64,000 nt of DNA from UBA6115 sp964346355 (lineage in GTDB: Bacteria; Bacillota; Clostridia; Christensenellales; Aristaeellaceae), in assembly GCA_964346355.1 (NCBI GenBank), contig CAYFUH010000002.1, positions 51,086 to 115,085 on the forward strand, in the 5' to 3' direction. Below are positions 57,101 through 64,000 of the stretch, piece after piece. The notes beneath the pieces were generated by a model that was not told where the DNA came from, did no database searches, and saw only the letters and a program-made list of their open reading frames with translations. Position 1 is the stretch's first letter. Every line of letters begins with the position of its first letter. A program made the translations under genes and the position numbers.

Positions 57101-58280
57101 GGGACGGCAGGCTGTCCACCTGGCCCCAGGCTGCGCCCGCCAGATAGGTTAAGGGGTTCATGGCATAGAGCATGGACAGCAAGAGGGCGCCTGATTTGTT
57201 GGTGCGTTTTTGGGCGACATGATACAGCAGCGCGATGATGGCAACGTCACACAGGATGGCGGGCATCTTGACCATCATGGCACTCGCGCCGCCGCCCAGC
57301 AGCTTGCCAAGAAGGCCAATAGGCCACAGCACCAGCATGTAGCCGGGCGGGTAATCCCGGTGGCCTTCCTGCAGGTAAAACTGCCCGGGGCCCACATCCG
57401 CCATGTTGTTTGCCCAGGCGCGGAAAGCGCCCACATCAACCGGGAAACCGGCGACCAACTGCGCCAAATACAGGCGGGAGAGGAAGGCAAACAGCAGCAG
57501 CGCAAAGAGCAAAACCAGGGAATACTTGCCTGAATCCTTGGCAGTCTGCAACCCTTCCATCCGCTGCGCAGTCCTGGCGATATACACCATAAGGACCGCA
57601 AACACCAGGTAAATCACTACAAACCAAGGGGCAAACGGCGCGCTTTCGCGTGGATTTGCAAGCGCATCCTGCTTGGGCGCTTCCTGCTTTTCCAAGGACG
57701 CAAGGCGCACGTCCATCGGCGTATCCTTCACGGCCATCAGCGACAGCTGGTCAAAGATGGCTTCGCCCTCCGCCTCGCCCGAATAGCCGCCCAGGCGCGC
57801 GAATACGGTCACCTGGCGCTGTTTTGCGCCCGTCTTGCCGTATAATTCCACATACTGCCAGTCCCCACCGGTTTCATACACCGCCTCTGAAAACACATAT
57901 ACATCGGCGATGGATAAATTGGCACCGCGGCCGCCCTGCGCGGAGGACTTGATATAGCCGCTGAAGCGGTAGATGGTATTGGGACTTACCTTGACAGTTT
58001 GATAATACCGTGCGTCATTGGGCGCATAGCTGATGATCTGGACGCCCTTGCCCTCTTTGCCCTCTGTGACCTCAAAGCGGGTGATGTCTTTATACTTCAG
58101 GTAGGATTCGGGCAGCCAGCCATCCGGCGTGCCCTCGTCATTCACCTGTTCAAAACTGCCGTTTTTGAGCAGTTCAACATCGTAATCAACCGGCGTGCTT
58201 GCCTGACGGCCAAATGCCAGCCACACAACAACCGCAGCGATCAGCAGGACGCTGCCTAAAATCATCAGTTTTTTCTTCAT
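54165..58280 (-). CDS. Fused double GT-C membrane glycosyltransferase with lectin-like domains
   Basis: A 1371-residue membrane protein joining two glycosyltransferase units. An N-terminal anchor (MKKKLMILGSVLLIAAVVVW) leads to an extracellular carbohydrate-binding-like sandwich (about 33-190, ELLKNGSFEQVNDEGTPDGW). After a membrane helix near 230-245, a first GT-C domain (about 255-760) has the acidic motif FPVDVGAFRAWANN (Asp near 279) and GHRDYPPGYML. A second lectin/discoidin-like domain (about 775-890) follows. The C-terminal GT-C unit (about 900-1371) is of the protein O-mannosyltransferase family: WFNSMYFDEIYHARTGYEQ with the Asp-Glu pair near 926, ETSHPPLGK and PRGTYIYHYFPSVPFI. It probably moves sugars from polyprenyl phosphate to exported targets. 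Start at 58280 with GAGGG upstream. Confidence 0.85.
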   Translation of the reverse strand: MKKKLMILGSVLLIAAVVVWLAFGRQASTPVDYDVELLKNGSFEQVNDEGTPDGWLPESYLKYKDITRFEVTEGKEGKGVQIISYAPNDARYYQTVKVSPNTIYRFSGYIKSSAQGGRGANLSIADVYVFSEAVYETGGDWQYVELYGKTGAKQRQVTVFARLGGYSGEAEGEAIFDQLSLMAVKDTPMDVRLASLEKQEAPKQDALANPRESAPFAPWFVVIYLVFAVLMVYIARTAQRMEGLQTAKDSGKYSLVLLFALLLFAFLSRLYLAQLVAGFPVDVGAFRAWANNMADVGPGQFYLQEGHRDYPPGYMLVLWPIGLLGKLLGGGASAMMVKMPAILCDVAIIALLYHVAQKRTNKSGALLLSMLYAMNPLTYLAGAAWGQVDSLPSLLLLIAVLLIMDQRWRYALPVYVLAVLMKPQALMVGPLGLLALVMAFVWETKRDKLFKDTLIGVGLSFAVIALVAVPFFNEENGISWLLGLYGNTMSYYHYATVNANNLYFLFKQNWVSIENAAPFLLRLVGSLVVLLPIAAYLYLKIKEHKKKRDTKPLDMILLAAATLPAFAVLIPMNMALTGTLLMVSVFALVVLMYINSRDVRSLPLLAAVLLIGFSILGTMMHERYLFLAVALITLSYIQKPDRRVLALLLAVTALCFLNTGVALDRGMRIGGSMGNLDAPSAGLQSDSAWLEYSLSFLSLPLAGYALYLGLVFSRKEVAVKAIAPRLDAAKLNPKTRFAFLKKREQVRFDRKDALLILGVTLLYAVIALVNLGAAVAPQTSWMSTIDQTEAVLDLGEVQHFKLMMYGGIQWQTSVFEVEVSEDGENYTSYPYQMTPGSLFAWRYLSFPYIDKDGNTQYDGNPRELTGRYVRISNMSARLTLFEVVAQDFVSGENLPFVSASAGAEFLIDEQDTVKGRPTWFNSMYFDEIYHARTGYEQRNALQGLEPNQIYETSHPPLGKVFITFATMIFGMTPFGWRFAGALAGILMLPGMYLLGCQLTRRRGFGLFAMGLMAFDFMHFTQTRIATIDSFVTLFIIYSYFFMIRYMMMDHLRTPLKKKLLPLFLSGLMMGLGVASKWSGIYAGMGLAVLFFGSLAQNIFNGYACKKMTEAERKSLDAEQAETARAYGDRFLYEAILTCLWCLLFFVVIPVVIYYLSYIPVYIASPGGVTVEKIIRNNISMFEYHSEPGRGADHAWASPWYSWPIIKKPMYYYSGGVINGTSSVIWAFGNPLVWWGGLLALLMTALYAIYERSSVSKRLIAHDKGEISDLSYDRRPLILLVAFLAQYLPWVLVPRGTYIYHYFPSVPFIILCMTLMMDYLYDWHKKAAKITGIALVVIAGALFVAFFPYISGVRVSTAWLEAMRWLPNWLYY

Positions 58281-58290
58281 GGTCAATCCC

Positions 58291-58629
58291 TCATTGTTCG
58301 TGCAGAACATCCTCATACAGCAGGATGCCTGCCCGGGTGATCTCAAGGTAGGCCAGGTGCCAAGGCGCAGGTTTGTTTGAAAGATACGCCCGCGCTGCCT
58401 CCAGCAGCCTGCGCCGCTTGTCCTGTGTGATGGTTTTAAGCCCTTCACCCAGCCGGGCGTTGGGCCGGTGCTTCACCTCTATAAAATACAAGTGATTGCC
58501 CTTTTTGGCAATCAAATCAATCTCCCCATGGCGGCTCTTAAAGCGCTGTTTTTGCAGCCGGAAGCCCTGTTTTTTTAGATACTGCGCGGCTTTGCGTTCA
58601 CCCTCAAGGCCGATTTTATATTGGCTCAT
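58291..58629 (-). CDS. yraN: YraN / UPF0102 family endonuclease-like protein
   Basis: A 112-residue protein with the restriction-endonuclease-like fold of UPF0102. GLEGERKAAQYLKKQGFRLQ, SRHGEIDLIAKKGNHLYFIEVKHRPN and ITQDKRRRLLEAARAYL are conserved; Glu in GEIDLI, and Glu-Val-Lys in FIEVKH form the likely D/E-ExK metal site. The cellular role is unclear, perhaps linked to recombination or natural transformation. It overlaps rnhB by 4 bp, a common arrangement, and lies 10 bp before the large glycosyltransferase gene. Confidence 0.9.
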   Translation of the reverse strand: MSQYKIGLEGERKAAQYLKKQGFRLQKQRFKSRHGEIDLIAKKGNHLYFIEVKHRPNARLGEGLKTITQDKRRRLLEAARAYLSNKPAPWHLAYLEITRAGILLYEDVLHEQ

Positions 58630-59240
58630 TTGGCAAGAATCCGTGTGAGGAAGCTTTCGCGGTGCGCGGGGCAAGGGCCCCATTGGCGGATCGCCTCAAT
58701 ATGCTGGCGGGTGCCATAGCCCTTGTGCTGCGCAAAGCCATATGCCGGATATAAAACGTCCAACTCCCGCATGAGGCGGTCACGCGTCACCTTGGCGATG
58801 ATGGACGCAGCCGCGATGGAATAGCTGACAGCGTCACCAGAGATGATAGGCCGCTCCTCCCTTTCAAGGCCTACCTGGTTGACCGCGTCCACTAAAAACA
58901 GGTCAACCGGAGCGCCTTCAGCCGCCCTGCGCATGGCCAGTTTGGTGGCTTCCAGGATGTTGATGCGGTCAATCTCCTCCGCCTCCACGCTTGCCACGCC
59001 CACAAACAGTGCCTGCTGCCTGATTTGCTCAAAGACAGTCTCGCGCTGTTTTTCGCTTAAGCGCTTGGAGTCAAACACCATGTCCACCCGGGGTTCCTTG
59101 GGCATCACCACACAGGCTGCCGTGACGCAGCCTGCCAGGGGCCCGCGCCCCGCTTCATCAATGCCTGCAAACACCAAGCCCTGCTCCCATAGCTGCAGGT
59201 CATGCGCGTAGATGGCTGCGATTTGCTCTGCTTTTGTCAC
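58626..59240 (-). CDS. rnhB: Ribonuclease HII
   Basis: Cuts the 5' side of single ribonucleotides in DNA and RNA-DNA hybrids. The 204-residue protein has the type-2 RNase H motif FAGIDEAGRGPLAGCVTAA with the catalytic Asp-Glu pair, DSKRLSEKQRE, FLVDAVNQVG with a third aspartate, and SIAAASIIAKVTRDRLM with the KVxRD signature. The start is a GTG at 59240, overlapping the rbgA stop; AGAGGA lies upstream. Confidence 0.95.
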   Translation of the reverse strand: MTKAEQIAAIYAHDLQLWEQGLVFAGIDEAGRGPLAGCVTAACVVMPKEPRVDMVFDSKRLSEKQRETVFEQIRQQALFVGVASVEAEEIDRINILEATKLAMRRAAEGAPVDLFLVDAVNQVGLEREERPIISGDAVSYSIAAASIIAKVTRDRLMRELDVLYPAYGFAQHKGYGTRQHIEAIRQWGPCPAHRESFLTRILAK

Positions 59241-60088
59241 GAAACATCCTCTGCCAATTCCAGCGTAATCCGACCCAGGCGGCCGTCGCGGAACTCATCC
59301 AGCACACACGCCGCGCCGCGCTCCAGGTCCGCCTCGCCGCCCTTGATTAAAAAGCCGCGGTTTTTGCAGATGGCTTCCAGCAAGGCCTGCCCGCGCAGGC
59401 CGTCATCCGCTATTTTGTAGCGGTTCATGATGCCGGAAGGCGCGATGACCATCAATTCGTCAATCAGCGCCAGGGCGAGGTGATAGACATCCAACACCTC
59501 ATCCCGCACCGCAGCGATAAAGGCCAGCCGGCGCGCTGCGACCGGGTCATCCAGCTTGGGCCACAGCAGCCCGGGCGTATCCAATAGCTCCAGTTTGGAG
59601 GAAGCGGTAATCCATTGCGGCGCGCGGGTCACCCCCGGCCTGTCCTGCACCTTGAAGGCGGAGCGGCCAGCCAGGTAGTTGATCAGCGTGCTTTTGCCCA
59701 CATTGGGCACGCCCAGCACCATGGCGCGCGCGGCACGGTGGATGCCCTTTTTGAGGGATTTCTCCAGCCTGTCCTCCGTCATCCGGATGATGGCGCTCTG
59801 GATATTCTGCTTGCGCCGGCCCATCTCAATCGCCATGCAGTCAAGCCCCTGCGCTTCAAAATAGGCAAGCCACTTTTTGGTTTCAACGGGGTTTGCCAGG
59901 TCCGATTTGTTGAGCAAGAGGATGCGCGGTTTGTTTTTAATCAACGGGTCCAGATCAGGATTGCGGCTGGACAGGGGCAGACGCGCATCACACAGCTCAA
60001 TCACCGCGTCGATGCGCTGCAGCTGGTCCTGCAAAAGGCGTCTGGCCTTTGCCATATGTCCTGGGAACCACGAAATTTGTTTTTGCAC
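59237..60088 (-). CDS. rbgA: Ribosome biogenesis GTPase RbgA (YlqF)
   Basis: A circularly permuted GTPase needed for a late step of 50S assembly. From the chosen GTG start (MQKQISWFPGHMAKARRLLQ), the 283-residue protein has the G4 motif LLLNKSDL ahead of G1 VLGVPNVGKSTLINYL, then DRPGVTRAPQW and LLDTPGLLWPK (G3), and an acidic C-terminal ANTAR-like region. The N-terminal WFPGHMAKA is characteristic. Upstream in-frame codons to 60121 lie at or before the predicted transcription start (near 60105), so GTG at 60088 is preferred; AGGTG lies 4 bp upstream. First gene of the 14-kb operon. Confidence 0.94.
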   Translation of the reverse strand: MQKQISWFPGHMAKARRLLQDQLQRIDAVIELCDARLPLSSRNPDLDPLIKNKPRILLLNKSDLANPVETKKWLAYFEAQGLDCMAIEMGRRKQNIQSAIIRMTEDRLEKSLKKGIHRAARAMVLGVPNVGKSTLINYLAGRSAFKVQDRPGVTRAPQWITASSKLELLDTPGLLWPKLDDPVAARRLAFIAAVRDEVLDVYHLALALIDELMVIAPSGIMNRYKIADDGLRGQALLEAICKNRGFLIKGGEADLERGAACVLDEFRDGRLGRITLELAEDVS

Positions 60089-60111
60089 AATACACCTGCT
60101 TTCCATGTCAA

Positions 60112-60140
60112 AAAATAGCATGATTTCATATGAATTGCAA
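60112..60140 (-). promoter_or_regulatory. Promoter of the rbgA-hslU operon
   Basis: Minus-strand TTGCAA (60140-60135), a 17-bp spacer and TATTTT (60117-60112) with upstream TGC. The start would be near 60105, leaving a short leader. It is the only promoter recognised for the ten genes to 46161; internal promoters may exist but were not seen. Confidence 0.7.
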
Positions 60141-60157
60141 GAATCAAGCGCTTTTGG

Positions 60158-60187
60158 TTGACAGCAAATCGTACGGGGTGGTAGGAT
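60158..60187 (+). promoter_or_regulatory. Promoter of pheST
   Basis: Perfect TTGACA (60158-60163), an 18-bp spacer and TAGGAT (60182-60187). Start near 60194, at the head of the T-box leader. Confidence 0.78.
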
Positions 60188-60193
60188 AACGCA

Positions 60194-60417
60194 TCGGCTG
60201 TGACGAAGGACAACCCCTGACGCCGCGCTTCATCAAAGAGAGGGCCGCAAACGCTGAAAGCGGCCCATGAAGCGACAGGGCATTCACTTCCAAGCCGCCG
60301 GGCTGAAAGCACAGTAAGCCCTGCCGTTTCCCGCGTTAAGGGTCAAAGCGCGCGACAGCGCGGAAATTGGGTGGTACCACGTGACATCACGTCCCATGCG
60401 AAGGCAGGGGCGTTTTT
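60194..60417 (+). ncRNA. T-box leader of pheST (phenylalanine specific)
   Basis: A tRNA-sensing transcription attenuator. The conserved T-box GGGTGGTACCACG lies at 60369-60381, the AGAGAGGG element at 60237-60244, and a specifier-loop TTC followed by A at 60283-60286, a phenylalanine codon as expected for pheST. The terminator stem pairs ACGTCCC (60388-60394) with GGGGCGT (60407-60413), followed by a T run. When uncharged tRNA-Phe binds, the antiterminator should form and pheS be transcribed. Confidence 0.92.
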
Positions 60418-60430
60418 TATTGGAGGAGAG

Positions 60431-61459
60431 ATGGACAAAAACTTGGAAATCACAGCCCTCATCAGCCGGGCAGAACAGGACATCAAAAATGCAGCCAGCG
60501 TCAAGGAATTGGACGCGCTGCGCGTTTCTTTGCTTGGCAAAAAGGGCGAACTGACCGGCATGCTGCGCAGCATGGGCAGCCTAACGCCAGAGGAACGGCC
60601 CGCCTTTGGGCAGTTGATTAACCAGGCGCGGGATGAGATTGAGGGCTTTCTCACCATCCGTGAGGGCTCCCTGAAGGAAAAGGAGCTGATAGCGCGCCTG
60701 AAACAGGAGCGCATCGACGTCACCCTGCCAACGCAATTGCCGCGTCTGGGCACGCCTCACCCGCATACCCTGGTGTTGAACGAAGTGATTGACTGCTTTG
60801 TGGGCCTTGGGTTTGAAGTGGTGGAGGGGCCAGAGATTGAGCTGGACAAGTACAATTTTGAGCTGCTCAACATCCCCAAAAATCACCCCGCCCGTGACGC
60901 GCAGGATACCTTTTATATCGATGAGAACATCGTCCTGCGCACGCATACCTCCCCCGTCCAAGCCCGTGTGATGCTGGAGCGCAAGCCGCCCATCCGCATC
61001 ATCTGCCCTGGCCGTGTATACCGCGCGGATGAGGTGGACGCGACGCACAGCCCGGTCTTCCACCAGATTGAAGGCCTGGTGATTGATAAGGACGTCACCA
61101 TGGCTGACCTGCGCGGCACCTTGGGCGCTTTTGCCAGGCAGTTGTACGGGGACAATATCAAGACCCGCTTCCGCCCCTCCTACTTCCCGTTTACGGAGCC
61201 ATCTGCCGAGGTGGACCTGACCTGCATCGTCTGCAAAGGCGCTGGCTGCCGTGTTTGCAAGGACAGCGGGTGGATTGAGGTGTTGGGTGCAGGCATGGTC
61301 AACCCCAAGGTGCTGGAGGACTGCGGGATTGATTCCAGCGTTTATTCCGGTTTTGCCTTCGGGGTGGGCGTGGAGCGCATCACCATGCTGCGATACGGCA
61401 TCAGCGACATGCGCTGGCTGTATGAGGGCGACGAGCGCTTCCTGCGCCAGTTTTCATAA
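60431..61459 (+). CDS. pheS: Phenylalanyl-tRNA synthetase alpha subunit
   Basis: The catalytic subunit of the alpha2-beta2 synthetase. The 342-residue protein has a coiled-coil N-terminus (about 1-85) and the class II motifs: VVEGPEIELDKYNFELLNIP, HTSPVQARVM, PGRVYRADEVDATHSPVFHQIEGL (motif 2), FRPSYFPFTEPSAEVDLTC and GFAFGVGVERITMLRYGISDMRWLY (motif 3). A cysteine pair insertion CxxC-x4-CxxC (Cys265, 268, 273, 276), likely a zinc knuckle, is also seen in other Firmicute-type PheS. GGAGGAG precedes the ATG, right after the T-box terminator. Confidence 0.97.
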   Translation: MDKNLEITALISRAEQDIKNAASVKELDALRVSLLGKKGELTGMLRSMGSLTPEERPAFGQLINQARDEIEGFLTIREGSLKEKELIARLKQERIDVTLPTQLPRLGTPHPHTLVLNEVIDCFVGLGFEVVEGPEIELDKYNFELLNIPKNHPARDAQDTFYIDENIVLRTHTSPVQARVMLERKPPIRIICPGRVYRADEVDATHSPVFHQIEGLVIDKDVTMADLRGTLGAFARQLYGDNIKTRFRPSYFPFTEPSAEVDLTCIVCKGAGCRVCKDSGWIEVLGAGMVNPKVLEDCGIDSSVYSGFAFGVGVERITMLRYGISDMRWLYEGDERFLRQFS

Positions 61460-61471
61460 GGAGTTCGTACA

Positions 61472-63859
61472 ATGAAAGCATCATATCATTGGATTAAGGA
61501 ATACACCGGCGTCAACGCGCCGCGGGAGGAGTACCAGCACCGCATGATTATGGCAGGCACTGCGGTGGAAACCATGGAGCCCATGCTGCCCTTCACAGGC
61601 GTGGTGATAGGCCGGGTGCAAAGCTGTGAAAAGCATGAAAACAGCGACCATTTGCACATTTGCCAGGTGGATGTGGGCGGCGAAAGCCCGCTGCAGATTG
61701 TCTGCGGCGCGCCCAATGTGGCGGCAGGGCAACTGGTGCCCACCGCGGTGGTCGGCGCCAAACTGCCAGGCCTTACCATCAAGCGCGGCAAGATCCGCGG
61801 CGTAGAAAGCGAAGGCATGCTCTGCTCCAGCGTGGAATTAATGATTCCAACAGATTTGTACCCATCCGTCGGTGAAGCTGGCCTTTTGATTTTGAACGAA
61901 GACTACCCTGTGGGCATGGACTTCAAAGCCGCACTGGGTTTGGAGGATGAAATCATTGATTTTGACATCCTGGCCGACCGCCCGGATTGTCTGAGCATCT
62001 GGGGCGTGGCGCGGGAAACCGCCGCTGTTTTTGATACTGCCTTCAAAGCGCCCGGGGATATCGACATCACTACAGGGGATGACATTCATGAATTTGCGAA
62101 AGTCACCATCAAAAACCCGGACCTCTGCCCCCGCTACACCGCCAAGGTGGTCAAGAACCTGCGCCTTGGCCCCTCCCCGCTTTGGCTACGCGCCCGCCTG
62201 CACGCGGCTGGCATCCGCGCCATCAACAACATTGTGGACATCACCAACTATGTGATGCTGGAGACAGGACACCCCATGCACGCGTTTGATTTGGGGCAGG
62301 TACGAGGCAATCATATCATTGTGCGTGAGGCGAAGCCGGGTGAGCAGCTGACCACGCTGGATGGCAAGGAGCACCACCTGATGGGCGGCGAGTTGCTGAT
62401 TTGCGATGAAGACGGTCCCACTGGCCTGGCTGGCATCATGGGTGGGCTGGAAAGCGAGATTACAGAGAATACCCGAGAGCTGCTGTTTGAGTGCGCTGCC
62501 TTTGACCGCACCCTCACCCGCATTGTCTCCCGCAGGCTGGGCATCCGCACGGAATCCAGCGGGCGCTTTGAGCGCGGCGTGAACCCTGCCACCGTCAAGC
62601 AGGCCATGGCGCGCGCCTGTGAATTGATTGAACTGTTGGGTGCGGGCGATGTCGTGCCGGGTATGATTGACCATTATCCAAGCCCTGTAACACAGAAAAC
62701 CTTGACAACCTCCGTTTCCCGCATCAAACACAGAAGCGGTGCTGACATTGATGGCCAGGAGATGGTAGACTTGCTGACCCGGCTTGATTTTAAGGCGGAG
62801 TTTGATGGCGACACCCTGCTTGTCACCCCGCCTTTTCACCGCACCGATATTGAGCAGGAAGCCGACGTCTGCGAGGAAGTCCTGCGCCTGGCGGGCTATG
62901 ACCGCATCCCCGAGACCCTGATGCGCGGCGAAACCACCCAGGGCAAGGACAGCGCTGCGCGCTTAATGAAGCGGGATGTGCACCAGGTATTAAACAGCCA
63001 GGGATTTGATGAAATCATCAACCTGTCCTTCACCGCGCAAAGGCAGCTGGACGCCTTGGGCTTGCCCGCGGAAGATGAGCGCAATACCCCCATCAGGATC
63101 ACCAACCCCCTGGGCGAGGACACCGCTGTGATGCGCACCAGCCTGGTGCCGGATATGCTGCGCACGCTTGCCAAAAACCTCAATCAGCGCAACGAGTCGG
63201 CGCTATTGTATGAACTGGGCACCGTATACTTCCACGAGCCAAAAACAGACGACGGTCTGTTTTCTGAGCGGAGCGCCCTGTGCTTGGGCGCCTACGGCGA
63301 GCAGACGAACTTCTACTTTGTGCGTGACACCCTGCTTGCGCTCCTGGAGAAAGCCCACATTACCTGGGATATTCAGCCAGGCGGCGAGCCCTATCATCAT
63401 CCCGGCCGCTGCGCGCGCATTTTGGTTGAGGGCGCGGTCATCGCGACGGTAGGTGAGGTGCATCCCAAGACCGCGGAGCAGGCGGATCTTAAGCCGGGTT
63501 GTGTCATCGCGGAGTTTGACCTGGAAGCCTACGCAAACCTGCGCAAGCCCTTTGACGCGGTGAAGCCGCTCCCCCGTACCCCTGCCGTGCTGCGCGATCT
63601 GGCACTGGTTGTGAAAAAGGAACAGGATTTGCTGCCTGTCATGCAGGAAATCATGCGTGCTGGCGGCAAACTGTTGGAAGATGTGCAGCTGTTTGACGTG
63701 TTTGAGGGCACACAGGTTGGCGAGGGCAAGAAATCCGCCGCTTTCTCCCTCACGCTGCGGCATCCTGAAAAAACCCTGGAGGAAGAAGAAATCAACCGGG
63801 TGATTGAAAAGGTGAAGAAGAGCCTGCACCAAGCCTTCCAGGCTGAAATCCGCACCTGA
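61472..63859 (+). CDS. pheT: Phenylalanyl-tRNA synthetase beta subunit
   Basis: The 795-residue partner subunit with tRNA binding and editing. It has an EMAP-like tRNA-binding domain (about 40-150, GVVIGRVQSCEKHENSDHLHICQVDVG), the B3/B4 editing domain (about 200-390; SAGLRAR-like region ARLHAAGIRAINNIVDITNYVMLETGHPMHAFD), B5, and a C-terminal ferredoxin-fold anticodon domain (VFEGTQVGEGKKSAAFSLTLRHPEKTLEEEE). It starts 12 bp after pheS with GGAG upstream and is followed by an intrinsic terminator. Confidence 0.97.
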   Translation: MKASYHWIKEYTGVNAPREEYQHRMIMAGTAVETMEPMLPFTGVVIGRVQSCEKHENSDHLHICQVDVGGESPLQIVCGAPNVAAGQLVPTAVVGAKLPGLTIKRGKIRGVESEGMLCSSVELMIPTDLYPSVGEAGLLILNEDYPVGMDFKAALGLEDEIIDFDILADRPDCLSIWGVARETAAVFDTAFKAPGDIDITTGDDIHEFAKVTIKNPDLCPRYTAKVVKNLRLGPSPLWLRARLHAAGIRAINNIVDITNYVMLETGHPMHAFDLGQVRGNHIIVREAKPGEQLTTLDGKEHHLMGGELLICDEDGPTGLAGIMGGLESEITENTRELLFECAAFDRTLTRIVSRRLGIRTESSGRFERGVNPATVKQAMARACELIELLGAGDVVPGMIDHYPSPVTQKTLTTSVSRIKHRSGADIDGQEMVDLLTRLDFKAEFDGDTLLVTPPFHRTDIEQEADVCEEVLRLAGYDRIPETLMRGETTQGKDSAARLMKRDVHQVLNSQGFDEIINLSFTAQRQLDALGLPAEDERNTPIRITNPLGEDTAVMRTSLVPDMLRTLAKNLNQRNESALLYELGTVYFHEPKTDDGLFSERSALCLGAYGEQTNFYFVRDTLLALLEKAHITWDIQPGGEPYHHPGRCARILVEGAVIATVGEVHPKTAEQADLKPGCVIAEFDLEAYANLRKPFDAVKPLPRTPAVLRDLALVVKKEQDLLPVMQEIMRAGGKLLEDVQLFDVFEGTQVGEGKKSAAFSLTLRHPEKTLEEEEINRVIEKVKKSLHQAFQAEIRT

Positions 63860-63870
63860 AGCTTGACACG

Positions 63871-63906
63871 AAAAAATGCGCCCGCGTTAAAATGGGCGCA
63901 TTTTTT
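63871..63906 (+). terminator. Terminator of pheST
   Basis: AAAAAATGCGCCC pairs with GGGCGCATTTTTT (63871-63883 and 63894-63906) across a 10-nt loop, followed by T residues. It can act on both strands. Confidence 0.92.
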
Positions 63907-63916
63907 ATTGGGCAAA

Positions 63917-63940
63917 TAAAAAGGCTGCAAAAGCAGCCGA
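63917..63940 (-). terminator. Terminator of the right-edge minus-strand gene
   Basis: On the minus strand GGCTGC pairs with GCAGCC across TTTT (63938-63923), followed by a T run. It lies 19 bp after the stop of the truncated gene at the window end. Confidence 0.82.
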
Positions 63941-63958
63941 AAAATGCAAATAGATTGG

Positions 63959-64000
63959 TTATTTGATTGCGAGTGTGCCCAGAGTAATCAACTGACCGTT
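63959..64000 (-). CDS. C-terminal end of an unidentified protein
   Basis: Reading the minus strand from the window edge gives NGQLITLGTLAIK followed by a stop codon at 63961-63959. Only 13 residues are visible, so the gene cannot be identified. The reading frame is supported by the intrinsic terminator placed directly after it. The sequence is not part of pheT and lies on the opposite strand. Confidence 0.5.
   Translation of the reverse strand, partial: NGQLITLGTLAIK

Overview
The window looks like a chromosomal segment of a strictly fermentative, low-redox Firmicute of the class Clostridia, with a GC-rich base composition for that class. Signs for this are strong AGGAGG-type ribosome sites, a SCIFF ranthipeptide with its radical SAM maturase, the adenosylcobalamin-dependent 3-methylaspartate route of glutamate fermentation, a T-box leader in front of pheST, an OGG1-type 8-oxoguanine glycosylase and the rbgA-rnhB-dprA-topA-trmFO-hslVU gene order. 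I could not place it more finely. No insertion sequences, prophage genes, CRISPR arrays or rRNA genes were seen. Almost all of it is core and metabolic chromosome.

Layout. 1-5.3 kb: start of lepA, murC, an 8-oxoguanine glycosylase, murI, a stand-alone riboflavin kinase domain, tRNA-Val(CAC) with its own promoter and terminator, and an aldehyde dehydrogenase. 5.4-9.6 kb: a plus-strand run of a DUF4956 membrane protein, a VTC-type polyphosphate polymerase domain, an RlmD-like rRNA methyltransferase and a MATE transporter. 9.6-16.8 kb: a minus-strand operon glmS-glmL-glmE-mal, followed by an AtuA-like (DUF1446) protein, a DUF4387 protein and a P-loop protein that also carries an AlaRS-type additional-domain signature. 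It converts glutamate to 3-methylaspartate and mesaconate, and the last three genes have no settled role. 16.9-22.7 kb: a GT4 glycosyltransferase overlapping mnmG, the SCIFF maturase and its 47-residue precursor (21347-21490, minus), tadA and a nitroreductase. 22.7-31.3 kb: a 1182-residue secreted protein with about ten SdrD/Cna-B-like repeats, yebC, a glycerophosphodiesterase, a UPF0104 membrane protein, aspartate kinase with a perfect 11-bp leader hairpin, and a secreted cadherin-like protein. 31.4-36.0 kb: Mn-type superoxide dismutase, a second MATE transporter overlapping a degenerate protein kinase-like gene, recF and rlmH. 36.04-36.65 kb is the only long non-coding stretch. It holds a cluster of DnaA boxes, all in one direction, plus an orphan promoter, and may be a replication origin without dnaA beside it.

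36.6-46.1 kb: an MsmX/UgpC-type ABC ATPase, a sirtuin, a secreted barnase-like RNase with its barstar, a metallophosphoesterase, and a minus-strand secA-prfB-DUF1461-tsaD operon. 46.1-60.1 kb: a roughly 14-kb minus-strand operon rbgA-rnhB-yraN-[double GT-C glycosyltransferase]-comM-dprA-topA-trmFO-hslV-hslU with one promoter (60112-60140) and a terminator (46117-46140). The usual xerC/codV and codY are missing, and a 1371-residue two-catalytic-domain membrane glycosyltransferase has been inserted. 60.1-63.9 kb: T-box-regulated pheS-pheT. The end of an unidentified minus-strand gene closes the window.

The points most worth following are the DUF1446/DUF4387/P-loop triad of the methylaspartate operon, the fused double glycosyltransferase, the DnaA-box cluster next to rlmH-recF and the SCIFF locus with its internal terminator.
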